The position numbers and the translations under genes were made by a program. A stretch of 64,000 nucleotides of DNA from Ophthalmolycus amberensis (lineage: Eukaryota; Chordata; Actinopteri; Perciformes; Zoarcidae): NCBI GenBank assembly GCA_024529925.1, contig JAFEUB010000775.1, positions 852,501 to 916,500 on the forward strand, read 5' to 3'. The notes beneath the pieces were generated by a model. That model was given only the letters and a program-made list of their open reading frames with translations. It had not been told where the DNA came from and did not search any database. This document shows positions 20,279 to 32,850 of the stretch, in pieces; position 1 is the first letter of the stretch; every line of letters starts with the position of its first letter.

Positions 20279-20873
20279 TCAGGAGACAGCAACGTACCAC
20301 GAATATAATAGCGAGACATCTGATACAACACAACTCTAACAGACTCATTCATTCACATTTTTGCAAATAATATCAAGTATTTTGTCCACAACATTACTAT
20401 CACACTTAAGAGAGGTGGAAGAATGCCTTTAACCCCCCCCGATACGCAGTGCATCCGTCCCTTTGCCTTCGTGCATGTTCCCATTTGATTGATAATATGT
20501 ATTGATCACGTTACATCTGGGAGAAAAGAAACATCCCTGTCCACTCTTTGATGCAGCCATTGGTTGAGTGCAAGTAAAGCTCCTGATTGGGGCCCACTGA
20601 TTTTAACCACAATATGTTGGCATGTTGCTACATTCGCTGAGTAAACCCTAGTTTCGGGTGTCTTAGAGGATTCCAGCACTGTGTTTTTTGAAGTAGACGA
20701 GTCTAAAATCAACTAAATGAAAAGGAAATTTGTGCAGGAATGTTTTAAGGAGACGTAAACACCGAGGAATAAAAGAGTTCACATGACTGAGGCAGACATT
20801 AAGAACACGGGCACTATGTTGCACTGCACTGGGGTTTGGATATTTTGGGAGAGGAGCTGACTGGTATGGAAGC

Positions 20874-23800
20874 TCATTCCTCCAGAGTCCTGAAGGCGTT
20901 CTGCATGTCCTCCACCAGCTGGGCGAATTCGGCTTTGATCTTAACTTCGCCATCCTTAACGGGGTCCTGAAGAATTGAACAGAGAGTAAAAGTTATTTAT
21001 CTTGGCCGATGAAATCTAGACACGGACGTAAATAAAACCCTTCACGCAACCGCACCTTGAACTTCATGGAGCTGATTTTGTACAGGATCTCTCCCATGTG
21101 CTCCTTGATCATGGCCCAGGTGATTTTGTTGTCACTCTGTGCCGTGGACTCCACCGCGTGTCGGGCCATGTCGTAAAAAGAGATCATGTTTGAGAGGATG
21201 CCAACAGTTTTGTAGAAGGGGCAGAACCTGTGTGTGGGGAGAGGAGAACGTGTGAAGCTCACAGTGTATGTAATCATCAAGTGACGGGAAAATATCCACC
21301 AATTTGTTTTTCATCGTTTCCACAGAAATCACTTGGATGGGAGAGCCATTTCAAGCCCGCTGGATGGAAAAGATGTTTTGTCTTCACCTGTCGTAGGGGG
21401 TGTAACTGTTCTGCTGCAGGAAGTCATCCTTAATGAGCTTTGCAACTTCCAGAGTGATCTTATCGCTTTCTGCAAGAGAAGCCTGTGAGCAAGACAAGAT
21501 CACGAGGATCAGTCCAAGTTATTTCCTTTCAGGAGTTGTTGATTAACCGGGTTAGCATGCCAACACTATGCATCATTAACTATACAGCTCTAGCAGAAGC
21601 CTCTTCTATAAAACACAGATTTCACACATCAAATGCAGCGATTATCCGGCAGTAAAAATGTGCGCGTCTGGAGAAAACGGTTGGAAATGAATTTCAGGGT
21701 TAACCGTGTTTTATAATCCTAAACCTCACCTTGCCAACAAGCTGCACGATCTCAGCCAGGTCCTCCTCCTCCTGAAGAATCTCTTTGGCTTTCGTACGAA
21801 GAGGAACAAACTCGGGGAAATGTTTGTCATAGTATTCATCCAGAGCTCGTGTGTACTTGCTGTAGCTAATCAGCCAGTTTACTGAAGGGAAGTGCTTTCT
21901 CTGAGCCAGCTTCTTGTCCAATCCCCAAAACACCTAAAAAAACCCCCAACAACAAAGAAGATTGACACACGCTAAGAATGACTGCAAGATTAAATGTAAG
22001 GAGCCAATACTCAGTGCTTACCTGAACAATACCTAATGTGGCTGAAGTGACAGGGTCTGAGAAATCTCCACCAGGGGGCGACACACTAACAGGAAAGCAC
22101 AGTATTTAAGGAAAAGTCAGTCTAATAATTGCTATATAATATACAAATAAGGCACCTTGCACTTCTAGGGTTGTTCTGTTAGGCTGCCTACTTTTCTTAC
22201 TCCCATGAAAAAGTAACTAAAAATATATGTAAAGCTTATCACAAAGCAAATTGAACAATCATATCAAATAGAAGATTTAGGGCACCAACTTCAACTTGAT
22301 TTAAAGTTGTATAACAGATGCTGTGAAATGACCTAATTTCCCCTGCTTATATGAAAGTCCACTCACGCTCCTACGATGCTGACGCTGCCTTCTCTCTCTG
22401 GATTTCCCAGACACTTTACACGTCCAGCGCGCTCATAGAAGGAGGCGAGCCTGGCGCCCAGGTAAGCAGGATACCCGCTGTCTGCAGACAAAGACGGACA
22501 CAAACTGTCCCACAGCGTCCTCGCAAATACATACAAATCAATCACTTCCATCGTGAACTTACCAGCAGGCATTTCAGCTAATCTTCCAGAGATTTCTCTC
22601 AGAGCTTCGGCCCATCGAGACGTCGAGTCGGCCATCATGCTCACATGATAGCCCATGTCTCTGAAGTATTCCGACAGCGTGATCCCTGCAGAGGTAAATG
22701 CATTCGGTTTACAAATTGGATTCTCCAAACAGGAAAGAAGCGTTTCCACACTGCTTATAAAGTAACAGGCCAGCCGTGTGTGCCAGCCGTGGACGGAGGC
22801 ATTCGGTTTTCGAGTTCGGTCCATTCACGGGAACACATTTCTCAGGAATGCTTTGTGCAACTTTCTTCAAATTTGGCACAAACGTCCACTTGCACTCGGG
22901 TTTAAACATTGAGACTGTTCTCTATAAAGTGAATGTTTGGTACCGGTGTAAATTGAGGCCTCTCTGGCAGCCACAGGCATGTTGGATGTATTAGCGACCA
23001 GTGCTGTTCTCTTCATGATGCTCTCAGTCTTGCCATCAACCTCCATAGTAAGCTGTTGGGTAAGAGCAGTGTTAACATAATACAATATGACCGCTGACAT
23101 CTTTGCTCTAAACAAATTTTAAAATCATCTTTCTTTTTACTCATTTATTCTTATTTAAAAATCACAGATATGACAAATCGAAACTTTTCTTTCTTCCACC
23201 TACCTCGGGGAAATCTCGCAGCACTTCAGACATTTCATTTCCACGCTCTCCGCAGCCAACATAGACAATGACGTCACTGTTGGAATACTTGGACAGCGAC
23301 TGCGAGATCACCGTCTTTCCACATCCGAAGGCGCCGGGTATAGCAGTGGTGCCGCCCTGCACGCATCTGTACAGCACGGAGATCATGCGGTTCAATTTGC
23401 GGCTCACATATTTTAAATGACACAATATAAAATAAAAGTAGTTAAACTACTCACGGGAAAAGTGCGTCCAGAACTCTCTGACCCGTCAGCAGCGGATGAT
23501 TAGCCGGTAGTTTCTCAGTGACTGGGCGAATCTGTCGTACCGGCCACACCTGCATCATGGTGAACTTCTCCTTCACGCTCTCAAATTCGAGCTCCAAAAC
23601 CACATCCTGAATGCAGCGAGATCAAAAAAATTAAATGAGTCACACATACATTTTGATCCAACAAACGAGCGTTTTTGCCTTTTGACTCACAGAAATGTCG
23701 TAGTTTCCAGGGGGGGCTAGGTAGGTGACGGTGCCTCTGTTGCGAGGTGGAAGCATCATTTTGTGCTTTATTAGAGAGTTCTCGAACACTATGCCGTAGA

Positions 23801-24966
23801 TATCGCCACCTGTCACGTGACTGCCGACCTAGGGAGGAGATTGTGTGCAATTAGCCAGAACATTTACAGGAGGAGAGACATTCACACTCTTGACTATTTA
23901 TCTTACCCGAAGACTCTGGCCGGGGGAAAATTCCCATTTCAGGTCTCTGTTGAGAGCACCGATGTTCACTCCTCTTGGGATATAGATGCTTTGAGTAAGG
24001 TCATTGATGTCCTTCAGTGGACGCTGAATACCGTCAAAGATGGAGCCCATGATTCCCGGTCCAAGCTCTACAGAGAGGGGTTTCCCCGTCCGAAGGACAG
24101 GGTCACCGACAGACACGCCGGCTGTGGCATCAAGTTAAGGTAAACCACACAAACCGAAAGCACTTTTAACACGAGTAAAGTAGCTCTAAAATGTGTCTTT
24201 TTTTTAACATTCATTAAGTGAATCTAGTTTTAAGGAAGCTCATGATTTGCTACGTGTATAACAGAGGTAGGCAACATGGCAGCAGAGAGGATACAAGTCT
24301 CCTCGTAGACCTGGATAGTTGCCATGTCTCTCTCTAAACGGATGATTTCTCCCACCAGCTCACTGTGACCGACGCGAACCAACTCGTACATGGCTGCTCC
24401 GGCCATCGCAGTAGCTGTCACCACTGTTAAAGAAATACAGACATTTATACAGTGACACACATTTATAGATCCTTAGTTGTTGAGTAAAATAAGATAACCT
24501 ACTGGATTGTCTCCCAACATGTTAATGTACATTTTGTTCATATAAATCCCTCTTTCAGAATTTAAATAGTTATTGAAAAATGTTATAGGATGCATATTGT
24601 TTAAGAAAGGAATAATGGGTTTTATAGCACTTCTAGTGCTAGCTGTAACTGCAAGAAATGTTCTCAACTATCCTCTAAATAAAGAATTGAAAAAAATATA
24701 TAGACCATGAACGAATCTGTTGGAATGTGAATTATGCTGAAAATCTTCAAACATCCTAATATTCTATATCAATAGTTAGTCCGATTTCTTTTTTTAATAA
24801 TTCAAAATAGCACCTGGCTTTTGGACAATTAAATGCAAAACAATGCAATCTATCCACTTAAAGAAAAGGGACATTAAAGCAGACCTGGTCCAGAAACTCC
24901 ATGCACAAATCCAAACTCGCTTTCTCGATCCTCATCCTGGATCTTGGGAAGGTTTGAGGTATCCAT
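20874..24966 (-). CDS. atp6v1a: V-type proton ATPase catalytic subunit A
   Basis: Fourteen coding exons on the minus strand: 24966-24885, 24423-24295, 24121-23907, 23828-23691, 23606-23455, 23366-23204, 23052-22944, 22685-22563, 22481-22367, 22085-22022, 21933-21730, 21482-21388, 21227-21056 and 20966-20874. They sum to 1854 bases, exactly 617 residues plus stop, the same length as the human protein. The nucleotide-binding P-loop GAFGCGKT is at residues 250-257; GERGNEM and MMADSTSRWAEALRE follow. The subunit hydrolyses ATP in the cytosolic V1 sector and drives proton pumping into endosomes, lysosomes and vesicles with subunit B. A non-coding first exon ends at donor 25470 and joins an acceptor at 24983. 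I see no damage. Confidence 0.97.
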
Positions 24967-25470
24967 CTTGATAGTTTCTGTCCTGCAAAAATAAAACAGA
25001 GGAACTAGTATGAGACACGGATGCTTCTAATATAAACTGAATACACTCAGCAGACACATCTTTAACACACACACAGCATGCACTACCATTACACTTTACA
25101 GAGTTGCAGCACAGTGCTCTCCACAGGATAAATGACAGTCAGTGGAAGGTCAAAAGCTAACTCAGTTGAGTGTTTTCCTCTTCACCCAGGATTAAAGATA
25201 AGGTTGAGTTAGTCACTGTTCATCGCTGATGACATGCTAGCTAGCCAGTTGGTGTCATAATGGTTGTCACTTCAGACACGTAACATTAAGAGCAAAGCTG
25301 ATTTGTGCGTGTGCGCGTCTAGTTCAGGCTACTAGCTAGCAAACACAAGCTATCCTCATCATCATCACATAGAGGTTGAGCTAAAGTGACGATCATTCGC
25401 GTAACATTTGGTCCTAGATTGGCAGGAAACGTTAAAACCTCATATTATACAGTAAATATAAATATCTTAC

Positions 25471-25650
25471 CGTGTCTTAATGTGTCGTTCTCCAGGTTTG
25501 TCGTTAACGTAGCAGAGGAGGAGCTTCACTGTGGTAATCACCTGCCAGGCACCGGACTGTCACGGGAAGAAAACATCTCCATTGTGGCTCCGCTGGTTCG
25601 CTCTGTACTAAATTGGCTCGAGCCAAAATGGCGTCCGAAGCTCAACAGTT
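25471..25650 (-). promoter_or_regulatory. Non-coding exon 1 and promoter side of atp6v1a
   Basis: A donor (ACACG|GTAAGATAT on the minus strand) at 25470 marks the end of an untranslated first exon. The sequence just upstream is locally GC-rich with several CpGs (GCGTCCGAAG, GTCGACGATAAG), as in a housekeeping promoter without a TATA box. The start site is inferred to lie between 25550 and 25650. Confidence 0.5.
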
Positions 25651-25878
25651 TCCCAGTCGACGATAAGTTCCGCTGGTTTAAACCTCCACCAGCCGCATTA
25701 CTGTCCTCTGCTGGATCTAAATGAATGAACCAAGGTACGACAACAATATATTTGCAACTTCATTTATGTTTTAGCTTTTAGGCTACGTGTTTTACCTGGG
25801 TAACAACCATACACTTCACTTTAACTACTTCATAACATGTCACACAAATACCTAGTCACATGGTGATTCATACAGGAT

Positions 25879-25884
25879 TTTATT
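25879..25884 (-). terminator. Poly(A) signal of wasf3
   Basis: AATAAA on the minus strand about 1.19 kb after the wasf3 stop codon, giving a 3'UTR of about 1.2 kb. It lies a few hundred bases from the presumed atp6v1a start, so the two genes are tightly packed tail to head. Confidence 0.5.
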
Positions 25885-27069
25885 CAATCATTGAGTGTCA
25901 TCTCTGTCGGGATTATCAACTACAACTGTGATTTTTAACATGAAATTCACAACAGCTTCAAGATAACACTGTCAGATGCTGATTGACGTCTAAAAAAATG
26001 TTTGCCATGTGCACACACCCACAATGTTAACGTTCAATTTAATTCAACTTAATTTCAGACACATGTTCATATTAGAAAAATAATAAATCTTTTGCATATC
26101 TTCTAATGAATACAAACAACACTATGATTTGTTATACTATCTAGGTTATACTATAAATATAGCTACTATAGAGGAAGAAGACAATAGTAAAGGAGGAGAC
26201 AATCACAACATGATTTTCTAGCTGATACTGAATTTTGATATGTCAACATTTTCAAAGACGCATCACAATAAATAACAATTTAATGGCAGAACAAAACTGT
26301 ATTCAGACCGGTCATGATACATCCCGTGGGTAGTGGAATGGTGACAGATTGAGGTAGCAATTACAATATGTTGCATGGAATTACTCGTCAAACATTCACA
26401 TAATATAGGGAGGGTTACATTTAGTCAAAAATATTATCACAGATGTGTAATTTCATAAAATGATGAAAATACATACTGAAATCCTTCAACGTTTTACTTC
26501 ATATTTTGCTGCATTCATTTATAAATAATAGGCCCTTTTCCATGATAGACATTTCGACTTGTCATGTTAAGAAAAGTACAACTTATCACTTCAATGATGG
26601 CTCTGTTCTTTTCAAGTATCGCAGTAAGCCATGACGGTGTGACAATGAGTCGGCGTGCACATTACCAGGATCTTGAAACTGAATTAGCTTAATGGAATGC
26701 AGCCAATCATTTAATTATTTATATCTGTGCTTTTCCTACTGCAACGTCAGAATGTCTTCAGTGAAAAAGGCCTCGCACTGGGACATCAGTGTTAGGGTCT
26801 ACTGCACATTTCATCAGTGAGTACGGTGTGTTCAAGGTGTCAGTTTACCAGGTGAGGACATTTCATCTGAACGCCAAAGTCATAACTTCTGAATGTGAAT
26901 CAGCACATTAATAATGCAAGATAAAGTAACTGTGCTCTGGCAGCAGTGGGTTGGCATGTAGAGTCCACTAGGTGGAGCCAAAGAGAGTAATTCACAGTTT
27001 TGCTTTAGTTGCATTGAAGATCCAGTGAAGCAAAACTTCAGCTAGATGCCACATGTCCTTGGTGCTTGG

Positions 27070-30000
27070 TCAGTCCGACCACTCGTTTTCGTCCAGCTCA
27101 GAGTCCTCATCAGAGTCGCTGTACTCCACCGCAATGCGCCGAGACAGGATGGTGGCCACGTCGTTCCCCACCGGCTCCCGCTTGTTCTGCTGTTCCTGCT
27201 GCTCTTGCACTTTCTTCAGCTGGATGCCTAATAAGGGCACACAAGATCACACATTGTCCGCCTGTCCCACACAGAACATATATAGTACAGAAACAATGCC
27301 AATACCCCGACTCACCCATGCGGATGGCGGACAGCAGGTCACTTCTCCCATCCCTCACGGGTTTAGTCTGAGCTCTGCCACCTTCGCTGCATCCTGCTAG
27401 GTGTGAGGATGCAGCCTGGAGAGGCAGTGGTGGAGGAGGGGGGAACATGTGCGACCCTGGAGGAGGCACAGGTGGGAGCGGGTAGCCTGGGCATACGTGC
27501 ATAACTCCATTATGTGGTGTTGGTGGCTGCGCACCCAGAGGAAAACCAAAGGCTGTCTGGGCTGATGGGATGGGTGGGCCCGGGGCAGGGAGGCGAGGAG
27601 AGAGAGCTGGTCGACGGCGAAAGAAAGAGGATTATGTTGCAGTGGAAAAGAGATATTATATTTCATTCCTTCTCTGCTTATGCAACAAAGACATACTTGT
27701 AATCTGCAGGTGGAAGTGTTGGACCGTTCATTCGGTCCGCAGCGAGAGGCTCTGCTGCTGTGGCACAGGTTACCCTCTTGTAGTTGACATCGATGCTGTG
27801 GTATTCATGCTCCACAGGTGGTGAGGGGTGTGCGTTCCCAGGCACGTAATCACGTGACTTAGCGTGATTACAAGCAGCGGCGGGCACTGGAGGGACGGGG
27901 TATCCCAGGAGGTCATGCCTGGATAAACAATGAAATATCCAGATGGATGTATTTGTTGTTATCAAATAAAAATTCAAGCTTTACACGACAAACTATTGCT
28001 ATTTGAGCCACAAGGTCCTATTCACGAAAAAAGGATTTACCCCTCCTGCTAAAGTACACTGTATATTTAATCCTCCCAATCTTTGTCTTAGATTTTCGCT
28101 ACAATTTCCAGTGTTCTAGATTTTGTTTTGATTATCATATTTCTGCATATAGTACAAGTTTTTTTTTTAAAGATACATGTTACCTTTCTTTGATATTTAA
28201 AAGACTGACAGGACACATAGGGACACAGAGAGTGCAGTTTGTGACATTTAAAAACATCAATTCCCTCGGTTGCATCTCTACTCTCTGTCAGAAAATAAGC
28301 ACTAACCTGCCGTCTGGGGAGAGCGAGCCCTCGGATGATGCCGCTCGCCGAAGACTCTGCGGATGGCGGTGATCCGGACGAAGCTCCTTGTCGAATGCCA
28401 TCATGTTCCACTCCTGCCTGCGGTTTCGGGCCTTTCTCACCTTCTTCACCTCGCGCTGAAGGGTGCTGCTTTCCACACATCTCTTCTGTTCCTGGGAAAG
28501 ATGGATGAAGGGACAGCAAAGGAGATGAAAACCCCACTCGCCAAATATATACATGAAAATACATGAAAATAAAGCAGTGGACAAAGGTGAGCTCTCACCC
28601 GTTGCCTCCTCCTTTCTTTCCTCTTGTCCTCCGTGTCCTGAAGCATTTTCTCCCTCCACAAGTCAAAAAAGTACGACGGGTCTGAGTAGAATTTCATGGC
28701 ATCGGTGGAATCGTCTCTGTATTCAAATAAAAAAAACAATGAGACAACTGAAAATGTTCATGGTTCAGATGTTGCAGCTGCATGCAGCACCTGTAGGCAG
28801 TGAGGTCGCTGAGGGGAGGAGGCCTGTCGCTGCTGTTGTACATCTCAGCCACTGAGTTAGGAGTGCTGCCTTTGGACAAAACCTGCTGGTCCTGGACAGT
28901 GGAGCTTTTGAATGCCTTCCTCAGGTTAATGTCCTGAAGAGAGACTACGAAACAGTAAGACAGGCGGTTAAACTTGAATACAGTGCATGTGACAATGAAA
29001 ATAAGTCAACAGACAGAACTAACCCTCCTCCACGCTGGAGTCCAGCTGGGTGACCTTGACGGCCAAGCGGTCGATGCGGTCCTGGAGTGAGTTGGCGCGC
29101 ACGTAAAAAGTGTTGGCCTCGTTAAAAAGCTCCCCGAAAACATTTTCTGCATGATTACCTGCAAAACAAAAGGGGGCAAAGAACCAGCAGTGAAGGTAAG
29201 GAAGCTGCCAATACATAGAAAGGTGTTTCAAACCTGAGGTAAAGAAATAAGTGCAGCATGACACAGGAAAATATATATCTTATATGTTTGTACATTTCTG
29301 AATGCTCTCTAGTTCTCTGGATTATACACATTCAGTGTTTGGTCCACGCAAACACAACAGCACTAATGGCACATGTCAAACAGCTCTGATCCACTTAATG
29401 TGGAAGCTATCAATAGACTGCCTATGTTTGTGTCTCCGCCCACCCACACTCCATCTTATCTGTCTGTACAAAGCTTTACGGTAAGCTCTAAGCTCCTGTA
29501 ACTTCACTAAATCCCACACACACACACACACACACACACAAATCAGAACATTCATGGGCCAGATGTCCAGGAGTAAATTTGCTTCCCAAAATAGTCTTTC
29601 CCTTCACATTTGTTTCACCTCATTGCACAAACTGTAACCCTTAACGCATAAGCAAACCAATGCTTATATATATATATACACATATCAACAAAATGATAAA
29701 TTATTTGCGTGCTGTTTTGGCTTGTTAGAAGCTAAAAGTTAAAGTTAAAAACTGTATACGGTATTTTATTTTCTGATAATCACCTTCCAAGGATCAAGGA
29801 AATGTAAGCACTCTTAACGCAGTGAAGAACTTGTTTTATGCTCCTTTGAGTTGATTTGTTCAAAAGCAGCTTCCCTCCTGTAATGATCTCACACTAAAGA
29901 AGCATCTGAACATGCTGCGATACACACTGAATATGAGTTCAACTGTGATCTTACTCAGACTACTGAGCTGGCGGATGATGGCGGACAGCGTGTTGTTGGT

Positions 30001-30087
30001 GACACATTCCAGCTCGTTGCCAATCCCATCAGGCACTCTGCCGTGGCACAGGTGCCGAGGCTGAATGTTTCTCTTGAGCAAAGGCAT
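27070..30087 (-). CDS. wasf3: WAVE3 / WASP family actin regulator
   Basis: Eight coding exons on the minus strand: 30087-29955, 29158-29024, 28944-28791, 28716-28599, 28491-28307, 27918-27697, 27606-27316 and 27227-27070. The product is about 464 residues (human WASF3 502). The N-terminal SCAR/WAVE homology domain runs from MPLLKRNIQPRHLC through FGELFNEANTFY and SYFFDLWREKMLQ. A basic stretch (VKKVRKARNRRQEWN), a proline-rich region (PPPPPLPL), the WH2 actin-binding motif (RSDLLSAIRMGIQLKKV) and the acidic Arp2/3-binding end (DENEWSD) follow. In the WAVE complex it links Rac to branched actin. WASF3-type residues (ANSLQDRIDRLAVKVTQLDS) decide the paralogue. Problem: exon 6 ends in phase 2 but exon 7 needs phase 1, so one base is unexplained. 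Confidence 0.92.
29515..29540. repeat. (CA)n microsatellite in wasf3 intron 1
   Basis: About 13 uninterrupted CA units between wasf3 coding exons 1 and 2. Confidence 0.95.
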
Positions 30088-31620
30088 GACCTCCTCTCAC
30101 ATCTCAGCCACAGCACCTGCTGGAGGACAGAGGACAGCTCATTGTGTACAGTACGACCTGCAGGCTACAACTATGGACACATTAAACCGTCTTCATAAAG
30201 CTACATCAAGTGTGTCAAACGAGGTGTCTAAATAAATTCATGTTAAACTGACCAATGCATTAGGCTTTGAATCCCGGTTAATGCATGCAACTGATACTGT
30301 GTCGTTAATGATTTTCTGTATTTCTGTACTTTCTCTATAATTTGGTGTCAAATACAAATAAACACAAATAAAATGTATAAATAGTATATTCTTTAAATAC
30401 TGTTGTAATTGTCTATTTTATCTAACTGAAATTAACATGAAAGTCAGCAGACTGTTATCATTTGTTTTTATCATATTAGTTTTAAAAAGTGTAATGGACG
30501 GCATCAATATTAAACCTTTACTGATTTTTGTTACATTTGCATTTGAATGTCACAATTTATCACCACCTATCAAAGTGGTACAGCTATTGTATGTTATTGG
30601 CCATTTAAAAACAAAGATTAAACATGCTCATCTCAGCTGTTTTGATTGGGGTTTTGTGATAATAGAAGTGTGAAGACTACAGATGTGACAGTTTTTCAAT
30701 TAATGTGCAAGTCACTTTACACTCCTGTATTAAATGGACTTAAAACAAGAGATTGAGTGATTGCCAATAATTACAGGTTGAGAAGAGCCAGCACACTAGT
30801 AACAATAAGAACATCAACTTACCATAATTACCATATTTTGTGCACCATGGCAAACAAGTCAGACAGAAACCCTGAATGTTTATTTACATATGGAGCTGCA
30901 TCATTTGGCAGTGAGAGGTTGGAGCCATTTAACCAAAATTAAGTTCACATTCTAGCATTTTAACAACTATTAATCCTAATATGAAGCCATACATTTGGGG
31001 TGATTTTCTTGGTTTCTAGGACAGCAGTGGACGTTGACATTCAGTGGCATCAGTGTCAACAGACAGTTTCAATCCGTCTATTAATTGAAGACGAACAAGC
31101 AGTTTGTTCCCCATTTGAAATGTAGCAATGGCAGAAATAAGAAATATATTTTACAAGCAAATCAAGTGCTCCACAGCTACACAGCCAAAACCTGCTTTCG
31201 CTATCAACTATCTGAGGGTTAACGGAACAAACTGACAAATTAAAGATCCCCCCCCAAAACATGTTCGAAAAATACTCTTTGAATAGCCTAATTATTCCCC
31301 CCAAAAGTTCAATTAAAATTATTAAAGTTATATATGCTCCTCCCCATCACACAAAAACGGAATTTATGAATATGCTAAATTGTTATGAAAATGAAATTAA
31401 GTTGTTTATATTGTATTTACTTCTATTGTATCTGTTTTTATCATGTAAAGTGTATTTGAGTACATTTTAAAGCGCCATACAAATAAAATGTATAGCGTCA
31501 ATTTCCCATAATTCCCCGCGTGAGCATTCACCGCACTTTGCTACGACCAACATGCTGGCGCGACACTCCTCTCAGCTCTCGTGGCTTTTTGAAGCAGTTT
31601 GTTCTTCTTGACAGTCTAAC
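30088..31620 (-). other. 5' flank, untranslated exon(s) and promoter side of wasf3
   Basis: An acceptor (CTCCAGCAG) about 30 bases before the wasf3 ATG indicates a spliced 5'UTR. A locally CpG-richer patch at 31500-31600 (CCCCGCGTGAGC, GCTGGCGCGACAC) is the best promoter candidate. On the plus strand the same patch ends in CTAACAGCAG|GTAACTC, a possible donor of a divergent transcript. No coding potential was seen. Confidence 0.35.
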
Positions 31621-32690
31621 AGCAGGTAACTCAATCATGCACGTAAACAGAAACATGATTTATCTAATAGGTCAGCGACACCAGAAGATGCTATAAATAA
31701 ACCCACTATTATTACACTACTATATATTGTATCTCACGTTTACCTACCATAGAGTGGCCGGTGGGTCAGGAGGCTCGACGTACGTTTATTTTCACGTCAG
31801 CACGCCGGGAGGGAGCAGTACAAGTCGGATCCATGCTGTTTTATCCAAAATAAACAAACCCTTGGCTGGCCTGCTGCAGTCGTGTGTTGGACGTTGCCTT
31901 CAGTCATCTCTGCAGGGCGGAGTTCACTCTGAAAACAAATCTCTCTGGTCCAAATCACAGCTTGAGCCTTAAGGGATTTGGTTAGCAGATTTACTCCCTT
32001 CATCCAATCACAGTCATCATGCCAGCCGTCTGACATCCAGTGTTTTATTCCTGGATGTATTAGTCCGATTATTTTTATGAATATAAGTATTTTGTGGCCT
32101 TCTATGAATTTGATGTTGACATGGTTATTTCTTATAGTAACAATTAATCAAATAAAGGCTGCAAAAGTCTCTAAATAGGGAAAATGCCCTTCACAATTTT
32201 TCCACAGCCTAACATGAAGTCTTAAAATTCCTTATTTTGTCGAACCAAACCGAAAAATGTTCAGTTAATATACATCAGTATGTCAGTCGCAGCTGGGACA
32301 ACACTCAGCATTTGATTTGCTCTTTTCTCACAGATGGCATCATCTGGATTGTGGGAGGGACTATGTAACCCAGATATGAGGGCTTAAATCTCAGTACGCC
32401 CTGATACTATAACTCATTACGTTACAGTTACAGTATTGCTTGTTTCACAGAGACATTGTTTAATGCAACTATCTGGATGTCATCTCCATTGGTGATGGGC
32501 TTTAGACTCAAGTTAACTTACATCGCAATTTTCACATAAGTTAGAAAGTGCATTACAGGAAGGAGAAAGGGAGGGAAGAGGGGTGGAAGGGACAGTGGAT
32601 GAAAACAAGAAGTGTACAACCCACAAAATAAAAGTTAGAAAACAAGAAAAAGTTGTACACAGATTTTGGCTTCTCTGAGACTTTGCTGGA
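31620..32690. other. Start of the gene desert, nothing recognised
   Basis: No spliced coding exon on either strand. Open frames of 60-80 codons occur, but without family resemblance or matching splice sites. Confidence 0.5.
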
Positions 32691-32850
32691 GGCTGTTCTG
32701 GAGAAGAGCCAGGCTAGCTGTTTCCACCGCTCCTTAAGATAAACTAACCGGCTTCAACTTTAACTTTAGCATACAGGCGTGAGAGAGGCATCTATTTGTC
32801 TAACTCTCTGCAAAAAAAGCATATTCAATGTTCAACTATGAAAAGGCAGG
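32690..32850. repeat. Teleost interspersed repeat (family A)
   Basis: Contains GCCAGGCTAGCTGTTTCC, AAACTAACCGGCTTCAACTT, CATACAGGCGTGAGAGAG and TCTAACTCTCTGCAAAAAAG in the order found in a high-copy fish repeat. Two further copies are at 15955 and 54985. Class unknown; probably a short non-autonomous element. Confidence 0.6.

Noticed and set aside
31727..32178. Open frames of 66-81 codons on both strands near the wasf3 upstream region
   Set aside because: No recognised motif; frames overlap on opposite strands as expected by chance.
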